Origin: Virgisporangium aurantiacum
Lineage (GTDB): Bacteria > Actinomycetota > Actinomycetes > Mycobacteriales > Micromonosporaceae
Direction of reading: 5' to 3'
Length of the DNA stretch: 64,000 bases
Assembly (NCBI RefSeq): GCF_016863635.1
Contig: NZ_BOPG01000103.1
Coordinates: forward strand, 1-64,000
A program made the position numbers and the translations under genes. Positions 8,801 to 16,669 of this stretch are shown here, piece after piece. A model generated the notes under the pieces. That model saw nothing but the letters and a program-made list of their open reading frames with translations, was not told where the DNA came from and made no database searches. Numbering within the stretch: position 1 is the stretch's first letter; each line of letters starts with the position of its first letter.

Positions 8801-8961
8801 CGCGGTCCCCAGACGGCGTCGACCAGGGTCGGCATCGACACCGGCCGGCCGATGCGCAGCACCAGCGCGGTCAACAGCCGGCGGGGCCGGGCGCCGGCCG
8901 GGCCCACCTCCTCGCCGCTGATCGTGACCCGCAACGGGCCGAGCACCCGGAAGCTGAGCAC
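5875..8961 (-). CDS. SARP/AfsR-type transcriptional regulator (BTAD, NB-ARC, TPR)
   Basis: Large activator of the AfsR type. In order it has an OmpR-like winged helix (FRVLGPLRV to about residue 90), a bacterial transcriptional activator domain, an NB-ARC ATPase with Walker A GTAGIGKTAL and Walker B-like RRLLVVLDNA, then about 350 residues of TPR repeats. Such proteins bind direct repeats next to promoters and often control secondary metabolism. The frame opens at GTG 9003, but GTG 8961 begins VLSFRVLGPL, the usual first residues, and has TAATCT six bases upstream, which would suit a leaderless transcript. The gene diverges from a secreted-protein gene across 11-bp repeats. It is 10 kb from the RiPP clusters, so a link to them is unproven. 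Confidence 0.88.
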   Translation of the reverse strand: MLSFRVLGPLRVTISGEEVGPAGARPRRLLTALVLRIGRPVSMPTLVDAVWGPRPPPSAVNTVQSYVSRLRRPLGAEVLARTGDGYTLWADGGAVDARRFEALVVEARAAGPHRAVDLLDRALELWTGEAYPDLAHHGPAAAEAARLVELHLAGREHHAEALVSLGRPDEAVAALGALTREHPLRQRAWRALMVALHRTGRQADALAAFLAYEAVLADLGLEPATEVKSLRTAILAAPESVRAESVRADRALDRPAAGPVPAQLPAPATGFTGRAAHLDRLDQLIPEIRPDRLVIAAIAGTAGIGKTALALHWAHRVRDNFDGGQLFVDLRGWAADPPVPPIDALTGFLRALGVPPEQVPVRLDQAGALLRTLAAGRRLLVVLDNARDVDQVRPLLPGAGGLVLITGRERLTGLVARDGALPIGLGLLRPDEARDLLARLLGPARVAAEPGAADDLADACAHLPLALRVAAAALAWHPGRSIGGYVAMLRANRLAALAVDGDPETAVGAAFDASYAALPGPARRLFRLFGLVPGPTINAGAAAALAAEPERDITAALARLAAAHLLDEPEPGRYTAHDLLRCYAAERAHRDDLPAERAAATARLHDWYLSVVDGAADLLYPHMLRLPGVAPDSRFADRAAAVAWLDAERVNLVAAVRAAVGPPATVARLADRLRGYFHLGRHMADWMVVAGAGLAAARRAGDPWAEAAARLSLGTACRSVGEHRAALRHYGAALRLARRCGWRACEATTLGNLGIVGQTQGRLRAAARLLAAALAVDRDIGRRAGIANNLGQLAAVYHQTGRLREATAHFQEAVTLNAALDSRHGEALALTGLGQVCHERGLLAEAGRYLDRAGALYAEVGDRDGQALIHHRLAAVGLALDQVAPARTHALTALALSREIGDPRTESAALNVLAAVYLRAGDRRRAAEHHHRAHDVAGAASTPRQQIEALTGLAAVALADGDHAAARCHAALALHQATTCGYRVLAADAHAVLARVAQACGHPDEADRHARADAGIRAATGYALPRGT

Positions 8962-8998
8962 GCGCAGATTATCGGCCAGCGTTACCGATCGACGACGG

Positions 8999-9031
8999 TG
9001 CACGTCGGATGCACGTCAGATGCACGCACCG
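8999..9031. promoter_or_regulatory. Three 11-bp direct repeats, possible SARP binding site
   Basis: TGCACGTCGGA, TGCACGTCAGA and TGCACGCACCG follow one another with an 11-bp period. SARP activators recognise heptamers repeated every 11 bp, and here the repeats sit in the divergent region between a SARP gene and the secreted-protein gene at 9095. This supports autoregulation or control of that neighbour, but no matching -10 at the expected 8-bp distance was clear. Confidence 0.6.
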
Positions 9032-9094
9032 AACGGTTGGCTGTCGGAGCCGGGCAGCGCTTCGTACCCGGTGCCGAATTTATTGGGGGGTGTG

Positions 9095-9958
9095 ATGACG
9101 AGACGATGGAGCCGCGTCGCGGCCGGGACCGCGACGCTCGTCGCGGGAATGGCAGCGGCGTTGGTACCGGTGACGCCGGCCGCCGCGTCGACGATTCCGA
9201 GCGCGACGGTGGTCGCGACGAGTCCGGTATTCAACTCATTGCCGGAGAAGTCGGCGGAGGCCCGGTGCCCGGACGGCATGCGGGTGCTCGGCGGGGGCGT
9301 GCGGGTGAGCTTTCCCGACCACATCGTGGTGGTGCGGCAGGAGCCGGTCCACACGCAGGCCGTCGACAGCTTCCTGGTGACGGCGCTCGAAGACGAGGTG
9401 GGCACGACCAACGAGTGGGCGGTACAGGCGATCGCGGTGTGCGCGGCCGACGTGCCCGGGATCGAGATCGTCGCCGCGGTCTCGGCGACCGGGTCCACCG
9501 GGTTCATCGGGGTGAGTTCGCGGTGCCCAGCTGGGAAGAACGCGATCGGTGCCGGGGGGCGCGTGGTCGACGGGTTCGGCCAGGTGGCGCTGGTGACGCT
9601 GATCGAGGGCGGCTTCATGTTCAACACCCGCACGACGGCGGGCGGGCTGGAGGACCTCAACGGGTTCGCCGGCAACTGGAGCGTCACGTCGTTCACCGTG
9701 TGCGCAACCCTGAACAGCCCGTCGGACCTGCAGGTGGTCAAGACCTACGCGAACAGCACCGACCTGACCAACGTCATCGCGGCCACGTGTCCCGCCGGCA
9801 TGTTCGCCACCGGCGGCACGGGGTGGGCCGACCTGCCCAGCGCCGTGGCGTCGGTCAACATCAACGCGGCGCGCAGCCGGGTGCAGTTGGTGAGCCGGCA
9901 GACCGGCTCATCGACCGCGACGTGGAGAGCGTCGGCGATGGCCTTCTGCGTGTCGTGA
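9095..9958 (+). CDS. Secreted Cys-containing repeat protein
   Basis: A 287-residue exported protein. The signal peptide is clear (TRRWSRVAAG, a hydrophobic core, cleavage near AAAS). The mature part holds three related blocks, each with C-P-x-G-x near its start and a glycine run (RCPDGMRVLGGG, RCPAGKNAIGAGG, TCPAGMFATGG) and each with a second Cys, suggesting three disulfide-stabilised beta repeats. ATG 9095 follows GGGGGG and is preferred to far-upstream starts that cross the SARP repeats. Function unknown. Its divergence from the SARP gene suggests co-regulation. Confidence 0.75.
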   Translation: MTRRWSRVAAGTATLVAGMAAALVPVTPAAASTIPSATVVATSPVFNSLPEKSAEARCPDGMRVLGGGVRVSFPDHIVVVRQEPVHTQAVDSFLVTALEDEVGTTNEWAVQAIAVCAADVPGIEIVAAVSATGSTGFIGVSSRCPAGKNAIGAGGRVVDGFGQVALVTLIEGGFMFNTRTTAGGLEDLNGFAGNWSVTSFTVCATLNSPSDLQVVKTYANSTDLTNVIAATCPAGMFATGGTGWADLPSAVASVNINAARSRVQLVSRQTGSSTATWRASAMAFCVS

Positions 9959-10059
9959 TCGTTCTCTGATCGGTCCTTCTGGCCGGGGATCCAGGTGCTC
10001 GCATAGGGTGTCGGGTTCCCGGCCTTCGGGGTGCCCCCATGGATCTGTCAAGCGGCTTG

Positions 10060-10300
10060 ATTCTGGTGGCCAACGCCGATTTCACCGCATCAGCCGGATG
10101 CAGACCGGCGTGCCCGGGCTGCCGATAGGCGATCCGCCCGACGACGACCGCCGACCACGGTGGCCAACGCCCGGTCCGGCCGGTCTCCGCCCGCCCGCCG
10201 CGCCACCCTGCCGGCGTCGACCACCTGTTCCAGCTGCGGCTCGCAAGCCCGCGCAGGTCGTAATGTTCCTGCAGACCCCACCGCGCCACCTGACGGAAGT
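10060..10300 (-). pseudogene. Decayed ISKra4-family transposase fragment
   Basis: Reading the minus strand across frames gives pieces typical of ISKra4 transposases: ARWGLQEHYDLRGL, ALATVVGG, then VVGRIAYRQPGHAGLHPADAV. They lie in order but in different frames, so at least two frameshifts are present and both ends are missing. Just upstream (10330-10445, minus) a short frame starting TDEEILDAIRVRVAQ may be the beginning of another lost gene. The rest of 9959-10633 holds nothing recognisable. Confidence 0.45.
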
Positions 10301-10633
10301 GGCATGTCCTCGAACCGAGGAGGGGCGAGCGTTTCGACCGTGACTACCGGGCCCGAACAACTCGGGCTGATAGTCAGCGTCAACCTGCCGACCCTGCGCG
10401 ACCCGCACCCGGATCGCATCGAGGATCTCCTCATCGGTCACACCGTCATCCTTCCAGCCACCCCGTCCCACAACACCGGCAACCCGCGCACAATCAGCGG
10501 CCACCCACGGGCGCGCTCCTCGTGGCAGAAGCGTGCATGTGACCTTGCGACACTTTGCCCGGCGTCCTCATCTGGCGCGACGTCGTCCTGCCTCGCGGTC
10601 CGACACGCCACGGGCGCATGTGAGGATGCCCAG

Positions 10634-11596
10634 ATGTCACCTCGCGCACGTGTCGTCGATCCGGGCCGCCTCGCGCGGTGGTGCATGGAGCATCTGGGCA
10701 GCCCGCTGGCGGATGAGCTGTTCCGGTCCGGGCATCTGTCCGCCGTCATAGGACTCCGGCTGGCTGACGACCGTGAGGTCGTGGTCAAGGTTCGTCCGTA
10801 CTCCCCGCGGATGGCGGCATGCGTCGAAGTCCAGCGCCGCATGTTCCAGGCGGGCTTCCCATGCCCTGAGCCGCTCACCGGCGCCGCACCCTTCGGCGGC
10901 GACGTCGGTGACGACGTCGCTACCGCCGAGGCCTACATTCCCGACGGGGCGTTGCTCCCGAGCGTGGACCACGCGGCCTCGGCGTTCGCTGAGGCGTTCG
11001 CGCGGCTGATCCGGCTGGCCCCCCGTCCGGCCGAGGTGTCCACGCTCGACCCGGCACCGTCGTGGGCGGCGTGGAACCACGCCGGGGACGGACTGTGGCC
11101 ATGTCCGGAGGACGGCGTCGACCTCGGCGAGGTGGCCGGCGCGGACTGGATCGACGACGCCGGGCGCCGTGCCCGTGACCGGCTGCGAGCCGGGCACGGG
11201 CACGGCGGGTCCGAAGCCGTGATCGGCCACTGCGACTGGCTTGCCGGCAACCTGCGCTGGAGTGGAGACGAGCTGCTGGTGGTGCACGACTGGGACAGCA
11301 TGACCGCTGACAGCGAAGCCGTCCTGGTCGGGTTCGCTGCCGCGCTGTACTCGACCGTCAACGCAGACGAGCTGGCCAGCGTCGAGGACACCGAACGGTT
11401 CCTCGACGCGTACTGCCATGCCCGTGGCCGGCAGTTCAGCACCGACGAACTCCAACGGTCGTGGGCCGCCGGCGTCTGGACCAGGGCCTACGACGCCAAG
11501 TACCAGCACACGGTCGGGCAGCCCATCACCGCACTGTCCGAGCACGAGGCCCACGAGCGACTCGGTCGCACCGGCTCCGGCTCGCACATGCCATAG
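10634..11596 (+). CDS. Aminoglycoside phosphotransferase-family kinase
   Basis: A 320-residue APH/choline-kinase-fold protein. The catalytic loop HCDWLAGN (Brenner motif H-x-D-x4-N) lies near residue 200, followed by the metal-binding VVHDWDS. The N-lobe lysine is in REVVVKVRPY. ATG 10634 has GAGG nine bases upstream and starts where the family begins; the longer open frame upstream is not coding. The substrate cannot be told from sequence; resistance and small-molecule phosphorylation are both known in the family. It stands apart from the later kinase gene at 54.7 kb. Confidence 0.8.
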   Translation: MSPRARVVDPGRLARWCMEHLGSPLADELFRSGHLSAVIGLRLADDREVVVKVRPYSPRMAACVEVQRRMFQAGFPCPEPLTGAAPFGGDVGDDVATAEAYIPDGALLPSVDHAASAFAEAFARLIRLAPRPAEVSTLDPAPSWAAWNHAGDGLWPCPEDGVDLGEVAGADWIDDAGRRARDRLRAGHGHGGSEAVIGHCDWLAGNLRWSGDELLVVHDWDSMTADSEAVLVGFAAALYSTVNADELASVEDTERFLDAYCHARGRQFSTDELQRSWAAGVWTRAYDAKYQHTVGQPITALSEHEAHERLGRTGSGSHMP

Positions 11597-11726
11597 ACGA
11601 CCCGCCGCGCCACTGGACCGGCCCCCTTACAACACCGGAGAGCGGCAGATGTTCGCGCTCCGATCGAAGAGCGCGGTCAAATAGCGTGCGTCGATCGCTG
11701 ACGGCCGGTTCTGCGATGATCGCGAG

Positions 11727-12242
11727 GTGGTTGATCTGATTCTGGTCAACGGTCTGCCGGGGTCCGGCAAGACCACCCTGGCTAATGGCCTGGCGCGGCT
11801 GCTCGACGCGCCTTTGATCGCCAAGGACGCGATCAAAGAGGCAGTGGCTGACGTCGTCGTCGCCGCTCCTGGAATGGCCCTGGGGATGGCCGCCGGCGAA
11901 ATGATGTGGACTCTGGCAGCCGCCATGTCCGGCACCGTGGTCCTTGAGTCCTGGTGGTTCCGGCCCCGTGACCTACGTTTCGTCCAAGCCGGATTGCGTC
12001 GGTGCAGCCCGACGAGTGTCATCGAGGTCTGGTGCGACGTGCCGTCTCACGTCGCGAAGAGCCGGTTTGCGGCTCGGCAACGTCACCGCATCCACGATGA
12101 CCAGCGCAAGCTCGCTGATGCCTGGCCGCGGTGGGAAGTAGAGGCAGAACCTCTCGGCGTAGGCCCGGTTGCGCGGATTGACACCCGCAGTCCGGTGAAC
12201 CTGGCCGACGCGTCCAACCAGATAGCGAACGCCAGGATGTAG
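11727..12242 (+). CDS. P-loop kinase-like AAA ATPase
   Basis: A small NTP-dependent kinase of the zeta-toxin/AAA_33 type. The N-terminus holds a Walker A, LVNGLPGSGKTTLA, at residues 6-19, and AKDAIKEAV supplies the Asp that normally positions substrate. The lid is Arg-rich (RFAARQRHRIHDD). At 171 residues it is full length for this group. The GTG start fits the family's first strand. No cognate antitoxin is adjacent, so a metabolic or antibiotic-modifying role is as likely as toxicity. Confidence 0.75.
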   Translation: MVDLILVNGLPGSGKTTLANGLARLLDAPLIAKDAIKEAVADVVVAAPGMALGMAAGEMMWTLAAAMSGTVVLESWWFRPRDLRFVQAGLRRCSPTSVIEVWCDVPSHVAKSRFAARQRHRIHDDQRKLADAWPRWEVEAEPLGVGPVARIDTRSPVNLADASNQIANARM

Positions 12243-12421
12243 GTCCGGACATCGTGGCACGCTCACTCGGCGGCATAGCGTAAACCCGATCAGGCTGGGA
12301 GCCTTCTCGCGCACCTAACTCGAGCGGCAGTGCCCAGCCAGCCCGCTGGCGCCCGCGTACGATTTGCAGGGCCCAGGTCGAGCGACGTTCGGGTCCTGTC
12401 GCGACGACGTTCGTTGCCGCG

Positions 12422-12781
12422 ATGATGGACGTGCCTTTGGACGATATTGAGAAGCGCTTCTGGTCAGCCCTGGAATTCCGGATATGCGCAGAGTTCGCCG
12501 GCTTCGACGACAAGGGTCTGCGTAGCCACTGGTGCGATGGCCTCATTCCGGAGGAGTACGACCTGGGAGCTGAGGAACCGTGCGTCCGAGGCACCGCCTA
12601 CTGCGGGCCGAGCGGGCAGGACCTGTGGCGGTTCACGCTCCTGATCGGATCCGGCACGAAATCTTCTGCGGAGATCGACTGGATATCGCTGCTGCCGTCA
12701 GAGGACGTGACGGGATGGCTCTCACCGCATGCGCGTGAAAAGACGATGATCCTCGATCCACACTCGGCCTACCCCGACTGA
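12422..12781 (+). CDS. Hypothetical protein, 119 aa
   Basis: Not recognised. A soluble acidic protein with mixed helices and strands (IEKRFWSALEFRICAEFAGF, then LWRFTLLIG and EIDWISLLPSED). Two ATG codons are adjacent at the start (12422 and 12425). Codon usage fits its neighbours, and it is intact between two spacers of 180-230 bases. Possibly an immunity-like or accessory protein, by size only. Confidence 0.55.
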   Translation: MMDVPLDDIEKRFWSALEFRICAEFAGFDDKGLRSHWCDGLIPEEYDLGAEEPCVRGTAYCGPSGQDLWRFTLLIGSGTKSSAEIDWISLLPSEDVTGWLSPHAREKTMILDPHSAYPD

Positions 12782-13008
12782 CGAGGCGTTGCTGCTGCCG
12801 ACTGTCGCGACACCACACCAGCAGGACTCTCCAGCACTCCGCGCGGCCGCGCTCCTCGCGGCTAGATCCGCTCACCTGATCATGGCTTGGCTGGTCCATC
12901 GAGTGCGGTGTCGTCGTGTCGTACAGGGGAATCGGCGCGATCGCCGACGGCTCAGTGTTGCCAATGAAGGTGGAGGTCCGACACAGAGCGACTCTGTACG
13001 GTGACATC

Positions 13009-13512
13009 ATGGCCAGCCCGGAGATCAACCGAGTTGTTCCGCCTCGCTACGGGGACGAACGCACACAGCTTGATGCCTGGCTCAACTTTCATCGCAACAC
13101 GCTGCTGATCAAGTGCGCCGGGCTGAGTGCACAGCAGCTGAAGATGCGCGCCGCCGCGCCATCCTCGCTTTCGCTACTCGGCCTGGTTCGCCACATGGCC
13201 GACTCCGAGCGCTACTGGTTCCGGCGTCAGTTCCGCGCAGCATCTGTCAGCGCCCTCTACTGGGACGACGACGGCGATTTCCTGGCCGTCGACGACGCGG
13301 ACGTGGATGCTGACTTCGCGGCCTACCTCGGCGAGGTGGAAGTCGCAAACACAGCAACGGTGGACCGATCGTTGGACGAGACGTTCACGAGCACCCGTGG
13401 AGTCACTATGGGTCTACGCTGGGTTTATCTACACATGATCGAGGAGTACGCCCGGCACAACGGTCACGCGGATATTCTGCGTGAGCGGATCGACGGTGAG
13501 ACCGGCGTATAG
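13009..13512 (+). CDS. DinB/DUF664-family protein
   Basis: A four-helix-bundle protein of the DinB/YfiT superfamily, 167 residues. The metal-ligand histidines appear in LVRHMADSERYW and in the C-terminal HMIEEYARHNGHADILRE. Such proteins are putative metal-dependent thiol transferases, and mycothiol or bacillithiol is the usual co-substrate. The upstream frame to 12916 is discarded because ATG 13009 begins at the family N-terminus. A second DinB protein is encoded at 36930-37430. Confidence 0.85.
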   Translation: MASPEINRVVPPRYGDERTQLDAWLNFHRNTLLIKCAGLSAQQLKMRAAAPSSLSLLGLVRHMADSERYWFRRQFRAASVSALYWDDDGDFLAVDDADVDADFAAYLGEVEVANTATVDRSLDETFTSTRGVTMGLRWVYLHMIEEYARHNGHADILRERIDGETGV

Positions 13513-13782
13513 GACCAGCCCGCATCCACATCTGAAGGACCGCCTCGCTTGACTTCAAGGTCCGGTCTGAGCCTCCGCTCATCGGCATGTTGGCGCTTCC
13601 GGACCGGCGCTTTCCGATTTCTCCGGTGGCTAACAAGATCGAGGAGCCGGCCGTCATCCTTGCGGGTTCATGGCGACCGACTCCTCGACGAACGATACGG
13701 TCCGCTGGGCTGGACCGTGGTCACAGCGCCGGTCGCGTACGGGTGCGATCGAGGGTGCTCACGGCGGCGGTGAGGCTACGAC

Positions 13783-14256
13783 GTGGATGATGAATTCGTG
13801 CTGATCAGGGAGACGAAGCCTTTGCTGACGTCGATGCTTGGCCATGCCGGGGTGCGCCCCGGCAAGGCCGCCGCAGCCGATGTGCTGACGACGGTCGAGG
13901 TCTTCCGGCGATTCGCCGCCGTCCCGGTCGATGACGCCGCCTCGCCCCAGGATGACGGCGACGGGGTCCTCGCCCAGTTCGGAACGTTCGACTTCGATGG
14001 CGTGCGCGAGTTCTGGGCCGATCTCACCCGGCAGTTCATCGAGGCCGACGACGAGGATGTGATGTGGCAACTGCGCTGCACGTTCCACTGGACTCCCAAC
14101 GCCGAAACCGAGGCCCTCGGGTCCGGGGACCTGTGGTCCTTCGGCATACCGCTCGACGACTTCTTCGCCGAGGCTCTCGCCCTTCCCGGCTGGGCATGGG
14201 CGCTGGCCGGCGTACGGGCCCCTCGACACCTCACGATCGAACTCGGGCAGGTGTAA
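13783..14256 (+). CDS. Hypothetical protein, 157 aa
   Basis: Not recognised. A GTG start gives MDDEFVLIRETKPLL. The protein is acidic and rich in Phe/Trp in its second half (FTFHW-like TFHWTPNAE, then LPGWAWALAGVRAP). No signal peptide or membrane segment. Its composition resembles small immunity or regulatory proteins, but no family can be named. Confidence 0.5.
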   Translation: MDDEFVLIRETKPLLTSMLGHAGVRPGKAAAADVLTTVEVFRRFAAVPVDDAASPQDDGDGVLAQFGTFDFDGVREFWADLTRQFIEADDEDVMWQLRCTFHWTPNAETEALGSGDLWSFGIPLDDFFAEALALPGWAWALAGVRAPRHLTIELGQV

Positions 14257-14586
14257 CCGCGCTTGTCGGCACGGGCCGGTACCGGCGTTTGGGTCACTTC
14301 TACCGGAGTGGCGTACGGAGCGTGATGATCAAAGGCGAGTTACTCACCCGATCGGCGGCATAGAGTGCGCCTTGTTCGCATGTGGCAGACCCTCGCCGAA
14401 CGGCGATGGTCGTCGGGTCTGTTAGTTCCACTCGTCGGATCGCCTCGCCCCGCCTGCCTTGCGCGCCGGGCGTCTCTGTTCCGGCCCCCGGGCGCCGGCC
14501 TTGACGCATCTGAGGCGAGGCAGACTGCACAGATCGTGCCTCCCGCGTCGTTCCAGTAGCGACCCGAGGAGAGGGGTGTACGGCTT
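14257..14586. other. Non-coding interval before an ECF sigma gene
   Basis: No coding signal on either strand. It should hold the promoter of the sigma-factor operon; a purine-rich GAGGAGAGGGG lies 10-20 bases before the GTG start of that gene. No -35/-10 pair could be fixed by eye. Confidence 0.4.
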
Positions 14587-15099
14587 GTGGCTGACAGCTT
14601 CGATGTGTTCATGACCGGTCGGGGACCGGCTTTGCTCCGGTTCGCATATCTGCTGACCGGTGACCGGCACTTGGCCGAGGACCTAGTTCAGGAGGCGCTC
14701 GCCCACGCCCATCGACGGTGGTCGCGGATCCAGCGGACCGATTCACCGGACGCGTACGTGCGGCGGATCGTGCTGAACCAGTTCCTGTCATGGCGGCGGA
14801 GGCGGTCCTGGCGCGAACGCGTCATGGCGGCGCCGCCGGATCCCACGACCGCGCCGTCGGCCGATCCGGCTGAACACCACGCCGCACGAGACGAGATTTG
14901 GGCGTTGCTCGGCACGCTGCCGCCGCAGCAGCGTGCCGTGCTGGTTCTGCGCTACTACGAAGACCTTGACGATGCGGCGATCGCCGCGGTGATCGGCTGT
15001 GCGCCGGCCACGGTGCGCGCACACGCGTCCCGTGGTCTGAGTCGACTGCGTGAACTGCACGCCGGCAGCCCCGCCCTGGAGAACGGAGGATCGCGATGA
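14587..15099 (+). CDS. SigE-family ECF sigma factor
   Basis: RNA polymerase sigma factor of the extracytoplasmic-function class, 170 residues. Region 2 reads LLRFAYLLTGDRHLAEDLVQ near residues 18-37 with the promoter-melting helix after it. Region 4 reads LPPQQRAVLVLRYYEDL followed by the HTH ATVRAHASRGLSRL. It is translationally coupled (ATGA overlap) to a membrane protein that probably acts as its regulator. An intact minimal ECF protein, without the C-terminal extension seen in the sigma factor at 46.2 kb. Confidence 0.9.
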   Translation: MADSFDVFMTGRGPALLRFAYLLTGDRHLAEDLVQEALAHAHRRWSRIQRTDSPDAYVRRIVLNQFLSWRRRRSWRERVMAAPPDPTTAPSADPAEHHAARDEIWALLGTLPPQQRAVLVLRYYEDLDDAAIAAVIGCAPATVRAHASRGLSRLRELHAGSPALENGGSR

Positions 15100-16079
15100 C
15101 CGACCTGACCGACGCGCTGCGGCGCAGCCTGACCGACAACGCCCACCACGCGCCCGACGTCGTTGGCCTCGACGCCCGCGTCTACGCCCGGTCGCGGCGG
15201 ATCGGCTGGCGCCGTCGTGGGCTCGTGGCGACCGGCATGGCGCTCGCTCTTGCGATCACCACGCCGATGGCCGTCCGCCTCATGCCGGACGACAGGATCG
15301 ACCGGCCGGCGGACGTGCCGGCCCTGGAACCGAACACAGCACCGCCACCAGAGGTTCCGGTCCGGGTCACGTACCTTCCGTCGCAGGTGTCCGACGTACA
15401 GCCACTCGTCTGGACCTGGCCGGGCGGCTCCGGCCTGCGTTACCACACCGCCGGCCACGGCGCCGGCACGGTCCCGATGATCTGGGTGAACGTGCAGGCG
15501 GCCGACCCACGCACGGAAGAGGGCACGGAAACCGTCAGTGACACCACGGTCCACGGAAAACCGGCGACCGTGATCGAGACCAGCATGGGTGACTGGCGTG
15601 GCATCGCCTGGCAACGCACGCCCGACGCCTGGACAGTGGTGTGGGGCGACGTCAGCGCCACAGCCGTGGCCCGGGCCGACGCGCAGATGCTCACCGCGGT
15701 CGCCGCTGGGATCGCCGACGGAGGCACGACCGGCCAGGTGCCCGTCACCCTCGCCGTGGTGCCGCGAGGCTACGTCGTCGGCGAGATCCGGGACGTCACC
15801 ACGCGGCTGTGTCCGGACCCCTGCGCGCCCGAACCCGGCTCCCGTGACATCACGGTCGAACTGGAACGCGCCGACGGCAGCCCGACTCCGCCCGGCACGC
15901 GCATGCCGGTCGGTCAACGGACCGGCTGGCTCGACCGCACCGAGACCGGGTCGGTGCTGCGGGTTCCGCTGGACGACGGCACCGTACTGCGGGTCCAGGC
16001 GCCGCTGCCGGACGCGGATCTGGTGGAACTCGCCGCAGGGGTCACCGTGACCCCGGGCTTCCGCCCGACCGGCGGGTAA
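15096..16079 (+). CDS. Membrane-anchored partner of the ECF sigma factor
   Basis: A 327-residue protein whose N-terminal cytoplasmic segment (about 45 residues) precedes one transmembrane helix (GLVATGMALALAITTPM) and a large extracytoplasmic beta-rich domain. Its ATG overlaps the sigma stop and has GGAGGATCGCG before it, so the two are made together. By position it is a likely anti-sigma factor, but no zinc-binding H-x3-C-x2-C motif is present, so that role is inferred. Confidence 0.7.
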   Translation: MTDLTDALRRSLTDNAHHAPDVVGLDARVYARSRRIGWRRRGLVATGMALALAITTPMAVRLMPDDRIDRPADVPALEPNTAPPPEVPVRVTYLPSQVSDVQPLVWTWPGGSGLRYHTAGHGAGTVPMIWVNVQAADPRTEEGTETVSDTTVHGKPATVIETSMGDWRGIAWQRTPDAWTVVWGDVSATAVARADAQMLTAVAAGIADGGTTGQVPVTLAVVPRGYVVGEIRDVTTRLCPDPCAPEPGSRDITVELERADGSPTPPGTRMPVGQRTGWLDRTETGSVLRVPLDDGTVLRVQAPLPDADLVELAAGVTVTPGFRPTGG

Positions 16080-16224
16080 CGGCCACCACGTCTCCGATGC
16101 GGCCCGGCACGACCCCAATGTCCACATCGGACGTGCGCCCGTGCCGGGCCGCCGCCTGGCCCTCACTCTGTCGAACCGGACGCGAACGACCGGGTTCCCC
16201 GACAGACGGGTTCCAGCCACGAAG

Positions 16225-16600
16225 TCGTGACCGGATGACCAGCCCGTCGAAGCCGGCCGGGCCGACCAGCCGCGCCGCCGACCAGTCCTCGAAGGTGGGA
16301 CCTCCACATGCACAGCTGCGTCACCGACGAACTTTCGCCGACAGCACCGCCGCCATCTTCGGATCCGGCTCGACACAGGTCATGGCCATGCCGCAGCCGG
16401 CGAACGCGGCGGTGGCGATGCCGGCACCGACCTCAAGGACCCGCCGGCCAGGCGGCATCGCCACGACGTCATCGACCAGTTGGTTCGAAACCACGAGAAC
16501 GGCCCGCGACGGTACGGCCGCACCGCGTCGTACGCGCTGGCCGAACTGGTCAACCCCGAAGACCAACCGACACGGACCCGAGCGCGTCAACCCGCGACAC
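16225..16600 (-). pseudogene. Frameshifted SAM-dependent methyltransferase
   Basis: The minus strand gives QLVDDVVAMPPGRRVLEVGAG and CVEPDPKMAAVL, which are motifs I and post-I of a class I methyltransferase, with the typical upstream AYDAVRP in a second frame. Further on FEDWSAARLVGPAGFDGLV continues the family in a third frame. At least two frameshifts and loss of the C-terminus make it non-functional. Sequence from 16080 to 16224 holds nothing else recognisable. Confidence 0.55.
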
Positions 16601-16669
16601 CGGGTCACGCCGGGCAGCATCGCCCTGCTGGACACCGACACGTACACGATGGAGTACCTCCACCGCAGG

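Noticed and set aside
5875..9003. SARP gene as activator of the RiPP clusters
   Set aside because: Ten kilobases away with no matching direct repeats noticed ahead of the RiPP genes.
15096..16079. Zinc-binding anti-sigma factor
   Set aside because: No H-x3-C-x2-C motif; called only a membrane partner.
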